Assembly: GCA_045655165.1 (NCBI GenBank)
Contig: JAZOOT010000040.1
Location: 1 to 19,442, forward strand
DNA from: SIG607 sp045655165
GTDB lineage: Bacteria > Bacillota > Clostridia > Oscillospirales > Acutalibacteraceae
DNA: 19,442 bases
Reading direction: 5' to 3'
The notes under the pieces are model-generated. The model saw only the letters and a list, made by a program, of their open reading frames with translations. It did not search any database and was not told where the DNA came from. Shown here piece after piece: positions 1 to 6,417 of this stretch (positions within the stretch are counted from its first letter, which is position 1; each line of letters opens with the position of its first letter). A program made the translations under genes and the position numbers.

Positions 1-93
1 ATTGTAACTCAAATGGTGTTCTCGCATATCCATTATAACACCTATTTTGAATTCTGCACTATAAACTTTATTCTTACTGCCTTTTTTACGCAT
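1..93 (-). CDS. IS3-family transposase OrfA-type protein, N-terminal fragment
   Basis: Only the first 31 codons are inside the window; the frame is open to the edge. The peptide begins MRKKGSKNKVYSAEFK and continues IGVIMDMREHHLSYN. That is the basic, helix-turn-helix start typical of OrfA of IS3-family elements, where OrfA binds the element's ends and a downstream OrfB supplies the DDE catalytic domain. The ATG at 93-91 follows a GGAGG at 109-105 with 11 bases between. That ribosome site lies within an inverted repeat (101-134). Whether the element is intact cannot be judged from here. Confidence 0.65.
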   Translation of the reverse strand, partial: MRKKGSKNKVYSAEFKIGVIMDMREHHLSYN

Positions 94-100
94 AAAAATA

Positions 101-134
101 TGCACCTCCAAAAGTGTCTAACTTTTGGGGTGCA
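101..134 (-). repeat. Inverted repeat at the IS end covering the transposase ribosome site
   Basis: On the minus strand TGCACCCCAAAAGT (134-121) is complementary to ACTTTTGGAGGTGCA (115-101), with one bulged A and a five-base loop. The GGAGG of the transposase gene (109-105) is in the 3' arm. RNA starting outside the element would contain both arms and could fold so that the ribosome site is masked. Confidence 0.6.
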
Positions 135-164
135 TATCAAAACTACCGCGGTTTAATTTATGTA

Positions 165-662
165 TTATTTATTTTCTTCAGGATTATAAGGTATATGTGT
201 TTTAACCCTGCCCGCAGCATCGGTTACTGTTGTGGAAACGTTCGGAGCGGTGAAAGAAGTTTTACTGGGAGATAACCAACCGCTGCCTGTTTGTTCAACC
301 TTGCCAACACCGTGGCCTGTTTCATCAAGCGTAATATCAACGAACGACTTACCAAGTTGGCCTGCATCAAAAGAAACATTTAATGTGCAATCTTTAAATT
401 CGGTTTCATAATTACCAATAGGTTCAACTTCAATAACAACTGTGCCCTTAGGGGTAAGATGATATTTCATTGTTTGGTCTTTTTCATCGAATTCTTCGGG
501 GAATTCGGTTGTCATGTTTTCTACCCTTGTTTTGATTTTAACGTAACTTGCATAACTTGTAGTAGTAAACTTTTTATCCTTAATAATTTCTTTGGGTGTG
601 CCGCAGCCAACACAAGCAATAATTAACAAAAGAGCAAGTAAAAGAGCTATTATTTTTTTCAT
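165..662 (-). CDS. Putative lipoprotein of unknown function (165 aa)
   Basis: The protein starts MKKIIALLLALLLIIACVGC, a lysine-led hydrophobic signal of about 16 residues ending in a lipobox-like stretch. Cys17 (after Ile-Ile-Ala) or Cys20 (after Cys-Val-Gly) could be the lipidated residue, so it should be anchored on the outer face of the membrane. The mature part is polar, rich in Thr, Val and Glu, with alternating patterns that suggest beta structure. I recognise no family. The start at 662 is chosen over an in-frame ATG at 680 because AGGAGG lies at the correct distance before 662. The gene has its own consensus-like promoter (692-720) and is a single-gene unit; no clear terminator is seen before the IS end about 30 bases past the stop codon. 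Confidence 0.75.
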   Translation of the reverse strand: MKKIIALLLALLLIIACVGCGTPKEIIKDKKFTTTSYASYVKIKTRVENMTTEFPEEFDEKDQTMKYHLTPKGTVVIEVEPIGNYETEFKDCTLNVSFDAGQLGKSFVDITLDETGHGVGKVEQTGSGWLSPSKTSFTAPNVSTTVTDAAGRVKTHIPYNPEENK

Positions 663-691
663 AATTATCCTCCTAAGCATTCTTTATGCGT

Positions 692-720
692 ATTATAGCA
701 TAAGGAAAATAATTTTACAA
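692..720 (-). promoter_or_regulatory. Promoter of the lipoprotein gene
   Basis: On the minus strand a -35 TTGTAA (720-715) and a -10 TATAAT (697-692) are separated by 17 bases, with TGC directly before the -10. An inverted repeat TTATGC-N8-GCATAA (684-703) covers the -10 and may be an operator. Confidence 0.65.
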
Positions 721-759
721 CAATTTTTTTATTTTTTTCTATATTTATTCATAATTTGG

Positions 760-768
760 TGGTATAAT
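760..768 (+). promoter_or_regulatory. Extended -10 promoter of the ABC transporter gene
   Basis: TGGTATAAT at 760-768 is a perfect extended -10. The matching -35 position (740-745, TATATT) is poor, as is often tolerated with an extended -10. The start codon follows about 30 bases downstream, after AGGAG at 788-792. Confidence 0.55.
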
Positions 769-799
769 ATACCAAAACTTAGCAAATAGGAGTGCTTAT

Positions 800-3790
800 A
801 TGTTAAAACTTTGCGAAATTAAGAAAGATTATTTAGCCGGTGAAAACACTGTTCACGCCCTTAAAGGAATCTCTCTTGAATTCAGAAAAAGTGAATTCGT
901 TTCAATACTTGGGCCTTCGGGTTGCGGAAAAACCACCTTGCTTAACATTATTGGTGGTCTTGACCAATACTCTTCGGGCGACCTTATTATAGACGGTGTT
1001 TCAACCAAAAATTACGGCGACAGAGATTGGGATGCTTACCGCAACCATTCAATTGGCTTTGTTTTTCAAAGTTACAACCTTATTCCGCATCAAACCGTTC
1101 TTCAAAATGTTGAAATTGCCCTTACACTTTCGGGCGTTGAAAAAAAAGAACGCCGCGAACGCGCAATTCACGCTTTAGAAAGCGTTGGACTTGGCGACCA
1201 ATTAAAGAAAAAGCCCAGTGAAATGTCGGGCGGACAAATGCAACGCGTTGCCATTGCCCGCGCGCTTGTAAACAATCCCGATATTATTTTGGCAGATGAA
1301 CCAACGGGTGCACTTGATACCGAAACCAGCGTTTCTGTTATGGATATATTAAAGGAAGTTGCCAAAGAGCGTTTGGTTATTATGGTTACCCATAACCCCG
1401 AACTTGCCGAAAAATATTCAACCCGCATTATTAAAATGTTAGACGGAAACATTTTAAACGATTCAATGCCAACCGAAGAAAACTCCGAAACAGTGCAAAC
1501 AGAAGAAAAAGCAAAAAGCACAAAAAAGCCGTCTATGTCATTTTTTACAGCTTTTTCGCTTTCGCTTAAAAACCTTTTTACTAAAAAGGCCCGCACTTTG
1601 CTTACCTCGTTTGCGGGAAGTATTGGTATTATTGGTATTGCCTTAATTTTTGCAGTTTCGCAAGGAACAAGCGCCTTTATTAACGAGGTGCAGGAAGACA
1701 CACTTACTTCTTACCCTTTAACACTTCAAGCCACAAGTGTTGATATTACAACATTAATGGAAACCTTTATGGGCCAAGCAAGTAATACTGCCGAACACGA
1801 AAAAGACGCCGTTTATTCGCAAGCGGTTATGTTTGAAATGATAAACGCCCTTAACAACATTGAATCTAACGAAAACGATTTAAAATCGTTTAAGGAATAT
1901 TTAGAAACCCAAATAAATTCAAACAATAAATTAAGTGATGCCCTAAGCGGAATTTCTTACACTTACAACCTTGATTTATTGGTTTACACCCAAAATATTG
2001 ACGGCGAAATTATAAAATGCGATACAAGAGAACTTTTATCAAATTCAATAGCCGAAAACTTTGGCATGAGTATGGGCGGTGAAAACGGGAACGCAATGCC
2101 TTTTAGTTCTTTAATGGGCACAAACCAAAGCAGTATGATGGGAATGGGTTCAATGAACCTTTGGAATGAAATGTTAAGCGGTAAAGACGGAAGCCCCATT
2201 AACCCCGTTTTAAAAGAGCAGTACGATGTTATTTACGGAAGTTGGCCACAAAATTACAACGAGATTATTTTGGTAGTAAATGAAAACAACGAACTTGACG
2301 ACCTTACCCTTTATGCGTTGGGACTTAAATCTAAAGCCGAAATTGACAGCGTTTTTGATGCAGTTAAAAACGGCACCACCCTGCCTATAGACACAAAAAA
2401 ATGGAGTTACGAAGAAATTTGCAACACTGAATTTAAGGTTATTTTAAACAGCAGTTGCTACACTAAAAGCGAAGCAACAGGTTTGTATACCGATTTAAGA
2501 CAAACCGAAGCGGGTCTTAAATACCTTTACGATAACGCAATTCCGCTTAAGGTTACGGGTATTATTAGAAAAAACGAAAACGCAACTTCGGCAATGCTTA
2601 GCGGTTCTATTGGTTACACAAAGCAGTTAACCGAGCACATTGTAAACCAATCAAGAACTGCTGACTGCATAAATGCACAGTTGGAAAATCCCGAAATTGA
2701 CATTTTAACAGGGCTTCCCTTTAAAGAAAACACCGGTAATTTAACAAATGCCGAAAAGCAGGAAGAATTTAAAAAATATATTGAAAAACTTGATACAAAC
2801 GGCAAAGCAAATGCTTATATTAAAATAATGAGTATACCAAAGCCCGAACAAATAAAAGCGGCGGTTGACAGCGCGTTAAAAAGCACAACCCGCGAACAAA
2901 CCGAAAGTGTGGTTATGCAGGCACTTAGCAGCCAAACGGGTATGAACAGCAACGAAATTACAAATTACATTAAGGCAATGAGTGATGAAGAATTAAACAA
3001 CGTTTACGCACAACTTATTGAAGCAAAGGTTAAAGCCGAAACTTCTGCGGCGGTGCAAAAGCAACTGTCACGTATGCCAAAACAGAACCTTGCAGCAGCA
3101 TTAACTGCGGCAATGAAGGGTTACACCGAAGAACAGTTTGCCACCTATTACGATGAAGTATTAGATTTTTCGGATTCTGACCTTGACACAAACCTTACTA
3201 CACTTGGTTGCATTGATTTAAGCTCCCCTGCTTCCATTAACCTTTACGCTTCAAGTTTTGACAACAAAGAAATTATTGAAGACAGCATAAAGGAATACAA
3301 CGAAAGCGTTGAAGAACTTAAACAAATTGAATACACCGATTACGTTGGGCTTATGATGTCTTCGGTAACAATTATAATAAATGCCATAACCTATATTCTT
3401 ATTGCATTTGTTGCAATTAGTTTAATTGTATCTTCTATTATGATTGGTGTTATTACCTTAATTTCTGTTCAAGAAAGAACCAAGGAAATTGGTATTTTAA
3501 GGGCAATCGGCGCTTCTAAAGCCAATGTTTCAAGCATGTTTAATGCCGAAACGGTTATAATTGGTTTTTCTTCGGGGCTTTTAGGTATTCTTACAACCTA
3601 TTTATTGTTAATACCCATAAACGCAATAATACAAGGTGTTACCGGCATTATGTCTCTTAAAGCATATTTGCCCATTTCGGTTTCTGTTGTTTTAATAGTA
3701 ATTAGTATGTTATTAACCTTAATTTCAGGCATTATCCCCTCGCGCAGTGCTGCAAAGAAAGACCCTGTGGTTGCACTTAGAACCGAATAA
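800..3790 (+). CDS. ABC transporter, ATPase fused to FtsX-like permease (996 aa)
   Basis: Residues 1-220 form an ABC ATPase of the LolD/MacB type: Walker A at 38-46 (GPSGCGKTT), signature MSGGQ at 142-146, Walker B ending D166-E167, and the switch histidine at 198. A linker of about 40 residues rich in Glu, Lys and Ser leads to a first membrane segment near 265-290, after an LFTKKARTLL start. About 550 residues of extracytoplasmic, partly helical sequence follow. Three further membrane segments close the chain, with the FtsX-type stretch QERTKEIGILRAIGAS before the third. Fusions of this type work as dimers in mechanotransmission, export of peptides or lipids, or resistance to cell-envelope antibiotics; the substrate here is unknown. 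The extracytoplasmic domain is much larger than in MacB (roughly 650 residues in total). No two-component system or partner permease adjoins it. The gene is monocistronic. Confidence 0.9.
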   Translation: MLKLCEIKKDYLAGENTVHALKGISLEFRKSEFVSILGPSGCGKTTLLNIIGGLDQYSSGDLIIDGVSTKNYGDRDWDAYRNHSIGFVFQSYNLIPHQTVLQNVEIALTLSGVEKKERRERAIHALESVGLGDQLKKKPSEMSGGQMQRVAIARALVNNPDIILADEPTGALDTETSVSVMDILKEVAKERLVIMVTHNPELAEKYSTRIIKMLDGNILNDSMPTEENSETVQTEEKAKSTKKPSMSFFTAFSLSLKNLFTKKARTLLTSFAGSIGIIGIALIFAVSQGTSAFINEVQEDTLTSYPLTLQATSVDITTLMETFMGQASNTAEHEKDAVYSQAVMFEMINALNNIESNENDLKSFKEYLETQINSNNKLSDALSGISYTYNLDLLVYTQNIDGEIIKCDTRELLSNSIAENFGMSMGGENGNAMPFSSLMGTNQSSMMGMGSMNLWNEMLSGKDGSPINPVLKEQYDVIYGSWPQNYNEIILVVNENNELDDLTLYALGLKSKAEIDSVFDAVKNGTTLPIDTKKWSYEEICNTEFKVILNSSCYTKSEATGLYTDLRQTEAGLKYLYDNAIPLKVTGIIRKNENATSAMLSGSIGYTKQLTEHIVNQSRTADCINAQLENPEIDILTGLPFKENTGNLTNAEKQEEFKKYIEKLDTNGKANAYIKIMSIPKPEQIKAAVDSALKSTTREQTESVVMQALSSQTGMNSNEITNYIKAMSDEELNNVYAQLIEAKVKAETSAAVQKQLSRMPKQNLAAALTAAMKGYTEEQFATYYDEVLDFSDSDLDTNLTTLGCIDLSSPASINLYASSFDNKEIIEDSIKEYNESVEELKQIEYTDYVGLMMSSVTIIINAITYILIAFVAISLIVSSIMIGVITLISVQERTKEIGILRAIGASKANVSSMFNAETVIIGFSSGLLGILTTYLLLIPINAIIQGVTGIMSLKAYLPISVSVVLIVISMLLTLISGIIPSRSAAKKDPVVALRTE

Positions 3791-3793
3791 AAC

Positions 3794-3829
3794 AAAAAAG
3801 TGCTGTGCCATTTTGCACAGCACTTTTTT
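3794..3829. terminator. Intrinsic terminator after the ABC transporter gene
   Basis: A perfect 15-bp stem, A6 plus GTGCTGTGC (3794-3808) against GCACAGCAC plus T6 (3815-3829), has a six-base loop and begins four bases after the stop codon. It has a T-run in both directions, although only the plus-strand gene needs it. Confidence 0.9.
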
Positions 3830-3830
3830 G

Positions 3831-3859
3831 TTGACATATTATTTTTAAGAGAGTATAGT
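3831..3859 (+). promoter_or_regulatory. Promoter of the broken MFS permease gene
   Basis: A consensus -35 TTGACA (3831-3836) and a -10 TATAGT (3854-3859) are 17 bases apart, directly after the preceding terminator. GGGAG at 3874-3878 then sits about 8 bases before an ATG at 3887. Confidence 0.7.
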
Positions 3860-3886
3860 GTTGTGGTTTAATTGGGAGTGATTTTT

Positions 3887-4827
3887 ATGTTCAAAAAAAA
3901 TGAGAACAGCCACAAAAAACGCCTTTATGCTTGGCGGTATGTGTTGCTTATCGTATTTGGCGGTTTATATTGCGCGTAATGTTTTAAGTGCAGTTACCCC
4001 GTCACTAATTGAAAACGGTGTGCTTTCCGAAAAGCAAATTGGCTATTTATCATCTGTTTGTTTTTTTGCTTATGCTTTTGGCCAACTTATTAACGGTATT
4101 ATTGGCGATAAAATTAAAGCCAAATATATGATAAGTTTGGGCCTTGCTTTAGCCGGTATTTCGGGTATAATTTTTGTGCCTTTAGCGTCTTCACCGTTTA
4201 TAGCAACCGTTACATATGGTTTTACCGGTTTTTTACTTTCAATGATTTATGCTCCCATGACCAAAGTTGTTGCCGAAAATACCGAACCAATTCACGCCGA
4301 ACGCACAAGCATTGGTTACACTTTTGCCTCTTTTTTGGGTTCGCCCGCGGCAGGGCTTTTGGCCGGCTTTCTTGCTTGGTACAGTGTGTTTAACACAAGC
4401 GGTATTATTTTAATAGTAATGGGCATTGCCTGTTTCTTGGCTTTTACCGTTTTTGAAAAGAAAAAGATAGTACAGTATAATTTATACAAGCCCGCAAAAG
4501 CAAAGGGCGGAAGTTTTTCGGTTTTATTTAAACGAAAAATAGTGAAATTTACAATTGTATCAATAATAACAGGTGTTGTTAGGACTTCGGTTGTTTTTTG
4601 GATGCCAACCTATTTTTCACAGCACCTTGGCTTTACGCCAGAACAATCGGCAAATATTTTTGCGGCTGGTACCTTTGTAATTTCATTTTCAGCCATTATT
4701 GCGTTATTTATTTATGAAAGGTGCAAACGCAGTAGAAACTATTGGTTGGGCAAATTTAATTCTTATTTGGTGCGGCCTTATGGTAATAGGTGTTTTAATT
4801 TCGGTTCCAAAAAGGAAACAAAAATAA
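3887..4827 (+). pseudogene. MFS permease of the organophosphate:phosphate antiporter type, disrupted
   Basis: The readable frame from 3900 has the OPA (GlpT/UhpT-like) signature in its first membrane segment: Tyr-x-x-Tyr-x-x-Arg, then Ser, Pro, Leu-Ile-Glu. About eight segments follow, to ALFIYER near 4719. Two lesions are visible. First, the promoter and ribosome site point to the ATG at 3887, but that frame ends after 26 codons; an A8 run (3893-3900) separates it from the permease frame, and one A fewer would join them. Second, after about 4720 the protein-like sequence continues in the +1 frame (ANAVETIGWANLILIWCGLM, stop at 4827). That is the last membrane segment of such permeases, so roughly 90-100 residues are missing compared with the usual 400-450. 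The frame read straight on from 3900 gives a nonsense tail running into the neighbouring gene. Either lesion could be an assembly error, but both together suggest decay. Confidence 0.75.
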
Positions 4828-4829
4828 TG

Positions 4830-4871
4830 AAAAAAACTGCGGTAACGCAAATGCGTTACCGCAGTTTTTTT
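4830..4871. terminator. Bidirectional terminator between the MFS pseudogene and the CNNM/CorC gene
   Basis: A perfect 19-bp stem, A7 plus CTGCGGTAACGC (4830-4848) against GCGTTACCGCAG plus T7 (4853-4871), has an AAAT loop. It serves both convergent genes. The stop codon of the minus-strand gene (4872-4870) lies on its edge. Confidence 0.92.
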
Positions 4872-6186
4872 ATTCTTCTGTTTCTTCAGTTTCTATTTCG
4901 TTTACCTTTACCGTAATTTCTTTTGTCATTAAATCATCGGCGCTGGTAACGGTTAAGGAAAGGTTCATATACTCAAAAACTTCGCCCTCTTCGGGAATAG
5001 CACCGCTTAATTCTGAAAGCCAACCGTTTAAAGTTGTAGCTTCGGTTTCTTCAGGGATATCAAGCGAAAAGAATTCAAAGAAATCTTCAACCGATACTGT
5101 TGAAACAACTTTATAAAGGTTTTCTTCAAGTTGAATAAAATCTTCTATAGCTTCGTCGCGTTCGTCCCAAATTTCGCCCACAATTTCTTCTAATATATCT
5201 TCCATTGTAACAATACCGGAAGTTTCGCCAAATTCGCTTACCACCACAACAATATGGTTGTGGTCGGTTTGCATATCTTTAAACAGTATATCAAGATGAA
5301 CTGTTTCGGGCACAAATACGGGCGGGTGAAGCACCGATTCAAGTGAAAAGTTCTTTTCACCGCGTTTAAGCAAATAATCTCTTGTGTGCAAAATACCAAT
5401 AATATTATCGGTTTCGGCATCAACCACAGGAATACGTGAGTACCCCTCGTTTTCAATTATTTCAATAATTTCTTCATCGGTTGCATCGTTGCTAATTGTT
5501 ACAACCGCTTTGCTTGGGGTCATAACGTCTTCGGCTGAAAGACGTTCAAGTTTAAACACGTTTTTAATGTATTCAATATCGTCTTGCTTAAGACTGCCTT
5601 CATCGGCGCCTGCATCAAGCATTATAACTATATCTTCTTCCGAAACAGTTTCTTCTTTTTCGTTAGGGTCAATACCAAACAAACGAAGAACACCGTTTGT
5701 GGAAACGGTTAAAAGCCAAATTATTGGGCGCAAAACCGCGGCAAGAAAAGAAATTATACCGCAAACAACACCCGCAAATTTTTCTTTATGGCGCATTGCA
5801 ACGCGCTTTGGAACAAGTTCGCCAAGCACAAGTGTAAAGAACGAAAGCACAAGTGTAATGGCAACAACCGAAATTGTGTTAATTAAACCCTGTCGTTCGG
5901 GCGAAAGTTCAAGTGCATTAACCAAAAATTTAGATAATTTTTCGGCAAAGTTATCGGCCGCAAAAGCCGAGCCCAAGAAGCCCGCAAGGGTTATACCAAT
6001 TTGAATTGTAGAAAGAAACCGTGTTGGCTCCTCTATCATTTTAAGCATTTTCGCGGCTTTTTTGTCGCCGTCTTCGGCTTGCGCTTTTACCTTTTTTTCG
6101 TTAAGCGAAATTACCGCAATTTCGGTTGCAGCAAAAAACGCGTTAAGTAAAATCAGCACAAGCTGTAATATAATATGTTTTAACAT
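4870..6186 (-). CDS. CNNM/CorC (HlyC/TlyC-like) family membrane protein with CBS pair
   Basis: Domain order matches the family. A DUF21 membrane domain occupies about 1-170, with the conserved FFAATEIAVISLNE start and GELVPKR near 122-128. The VMTP motif (221-224) opens two CBS domains, about 215-330. A CorC/HlyC C-terminal domain covers about 345-430 and ends in an acidic tail. Members are linked to Mg2+ or other divalent cation transport, or to regulating it; the CBS pair binds adenine nucleotides in characterised relatives. The old label 'hemolysin' is not supported by anything here. Length (438 aa) is normal. The start at 6186 follows GGAGG with a short spacer. The gene stands alone, with a structured 5' leader between 6187 and about 6371, and ends in a strong terminator. 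The ion handled cannot be read from sequence. Confidence 0.88.
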   Translation of the reverse strand: MLKHIILQLVLILLNAFFAATEIAVISLNEKKVKAQAEDGDKKAAKMLKMIEEPTRFLSTIQIGITLAGFLGSAFAADNFAEKLSKFLVNALELSPERQGLINTISVVAITLVLSFFTLVLGELVPKRVAMRHKEKFAGVVCGIISFLAAVLRPIIWLLTVSTNGVLRLFGIDPNEKEETVSEEDIVIMLDAGADEGSLKQDDIEYIKNVFKLERLSAEDVMTPSKAVVTISNDATDEEIIEIIENEGYSRIPVVDAETDNIIGILHTRDYLLKRGEKNFSLESVLHPPVFVPETVHLDILFKDMQTDHNHIVVVVSEFGETSGIVTMEDILEEIVGEIWDERDEAIEDFIQLEENLYKVVSTVSVEDFFEFFSLDIPEETEATTLNGWLSELSGAIPEEGEVFEYMNLSLTVTSADDLMTKEITVKVNEIETEETEE

Positions 6187-6208
6187 AAGTCCTCCAAAAA
6201 ATAATTAA

Positions 6209-6275
6209 GATTTGAATTTTTTCTTTTGTATCAGTTACGATTAAATGTATTAACTGCGTAAAAAATGTTCAAATC
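6209..6275 (-). promoter_or_regulatory. Long imperfect hairpin in the 5' leader of the CNNM/CorC gene
   Basis: Nested complementary blocks lie in one arm order on the minus strand. GATTTGAA (6275-6268) pairs with TTCAAATC (6216-6209), T6 (6265-6260) can pair with A6 (6222-6217), and CAGTTA (6256-6251) pairs with TAACTG (6237-6232) around a 13-base loop. It ends about 14 bases before the GGAGG of the gene. The outer helix is A/T-rich, so it might be chance structure. Confidence 0.4.
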
Positions 6276-6289
6276 GTTTTGGTATTTTT

Positions 6290-6343
6290 TTAGAGGTTTA
6301 ACAAAAACCGCAGTGAAAATACTTCGCGGTAGCGGGTCCACAC
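6290..6343 (-). CDS. Possible 17-codon leader peptide ahead of the CNNM/CorC gene
   Basis: AAGGAG (6355-6350) is followed after six bases by GTG and an open frame encoding MWTRYREVFSLRFLLNL, then TAA. An in-frame ATG at 6349 directly abuts the ribosome site and is less likely to be used. The frame spans the terminator-like hairpin at 6303-6330, the arrangement seen in transcription attenuators. Supporting evidence is only the ribosome site and the position; a frame this short easily arises by chance. Confidence 0.25.
   Translation of the reverse strand: MWTRYREVFSLRFLLNL
6303..6330 (-). terminator. Terminator-like hairpin downstream of the glycosyltransferase operon
   Basis: On the minus strand ACCGC (6330-6326) pairs with GCGGT (6311-6307). 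After a two-base bulge, AGT (6323-6321) pairs with ACT (6314-6312), and TTTTT (6307-6303) follows. It may simply end the upstream operon, whose last stop codon is at 6418, or act as an attenuator in the CNNM/CorC leader. A second CCGC (6335-6332) could compete for the same GCGG. Confidence 0.5.
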
Positions 6344-6377
6344 AACCATCTCCTTCTTTAAAAGTTTAACACTGTAT

Positions 6378-6405
6378 ATTATACAAGAATGTTTTATAAA
6401 TGCAA
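6378..6405 (-). promoter_or_regulatory. Promoter ahead of the CNNM/CorC leader
   Basis: On the minus strand a -35 TTGCAT (6405-6400) and a perfect -10 TATAAT (6383-6378) are 16 bases apart. A start near 6371 would give an untranslated leader of about 185 bases before the ATG at 6186. Between 6186 and 6418 there is no other gene-sized frame. Confidence 0.6.
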
Positions 6406-6417
6406 GTATTATATTTT

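Larger units (their letters stand above)
1..134 (-). mobile_element. Left end of an IS3-family insertion sequence, cut by the window edge
   Basis: The minus strand shows a terminus beginning TGCACCCCAAAAGTTAGACA, a form familiar from the ends of IS3-family (IS150-like) elements. It is followed after about 40 bases by the start of a transposase reading frame. The outer tip is taken as the TG at 134 because these elements end in 5'-TG...CA. It stops about 30 bases beyond the stop codon of the lipoprotein gene. The other end and the target duplication lie outside the window, so the exact boundary and completeness are unknown. Confidence 0.7.

Noticed and set aside
141..160. Terminator for the lipoprotein gene at the ACCGCGGT palindrome
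   Set aside because: The palindrome has no loop and no proper T-run, and extending the stem needs several mismatches. It could be a remnant cut by the IS, but this cannot be shown.
592..789. Open frame of 65 codons on the plus strand
   Set aside because: It is antisense to the signal peptide of the lipoprotein and runs through two promoters; the hydrophobic appearance comes from A/T-rich sequence.
1168..1701. 177-codon open frame on the minus strand inside the ABC transporter gene
   Set aside because: It is antisense to the conserved ATPase motifs, has no ribosome site, and reflects codon bias of the real gene. The same holds for 5384-6004 (+) and 16514-17023 (+).
4720..4916. C-terminal extension of the permease frame past 4720
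   Set aside because: The residues after ALFIYER are polar nonsense, cross the terminator hairpin and enter the convergent gene; the true tail is in the +1 frame, ending at 4827.
6303..6375. T-box riboswitch on the minus strand, suggested by TGTGGACCCGCTACCGCG followed by a GCGG-T5 terminator
   Set aside because: The T-box core needs GGGTGGNACCGCG without the extra bases, and only about 35 bases lie between the predicted start and this motif, leaving no room for stem I. The downstream gene is not an amino acid gene.
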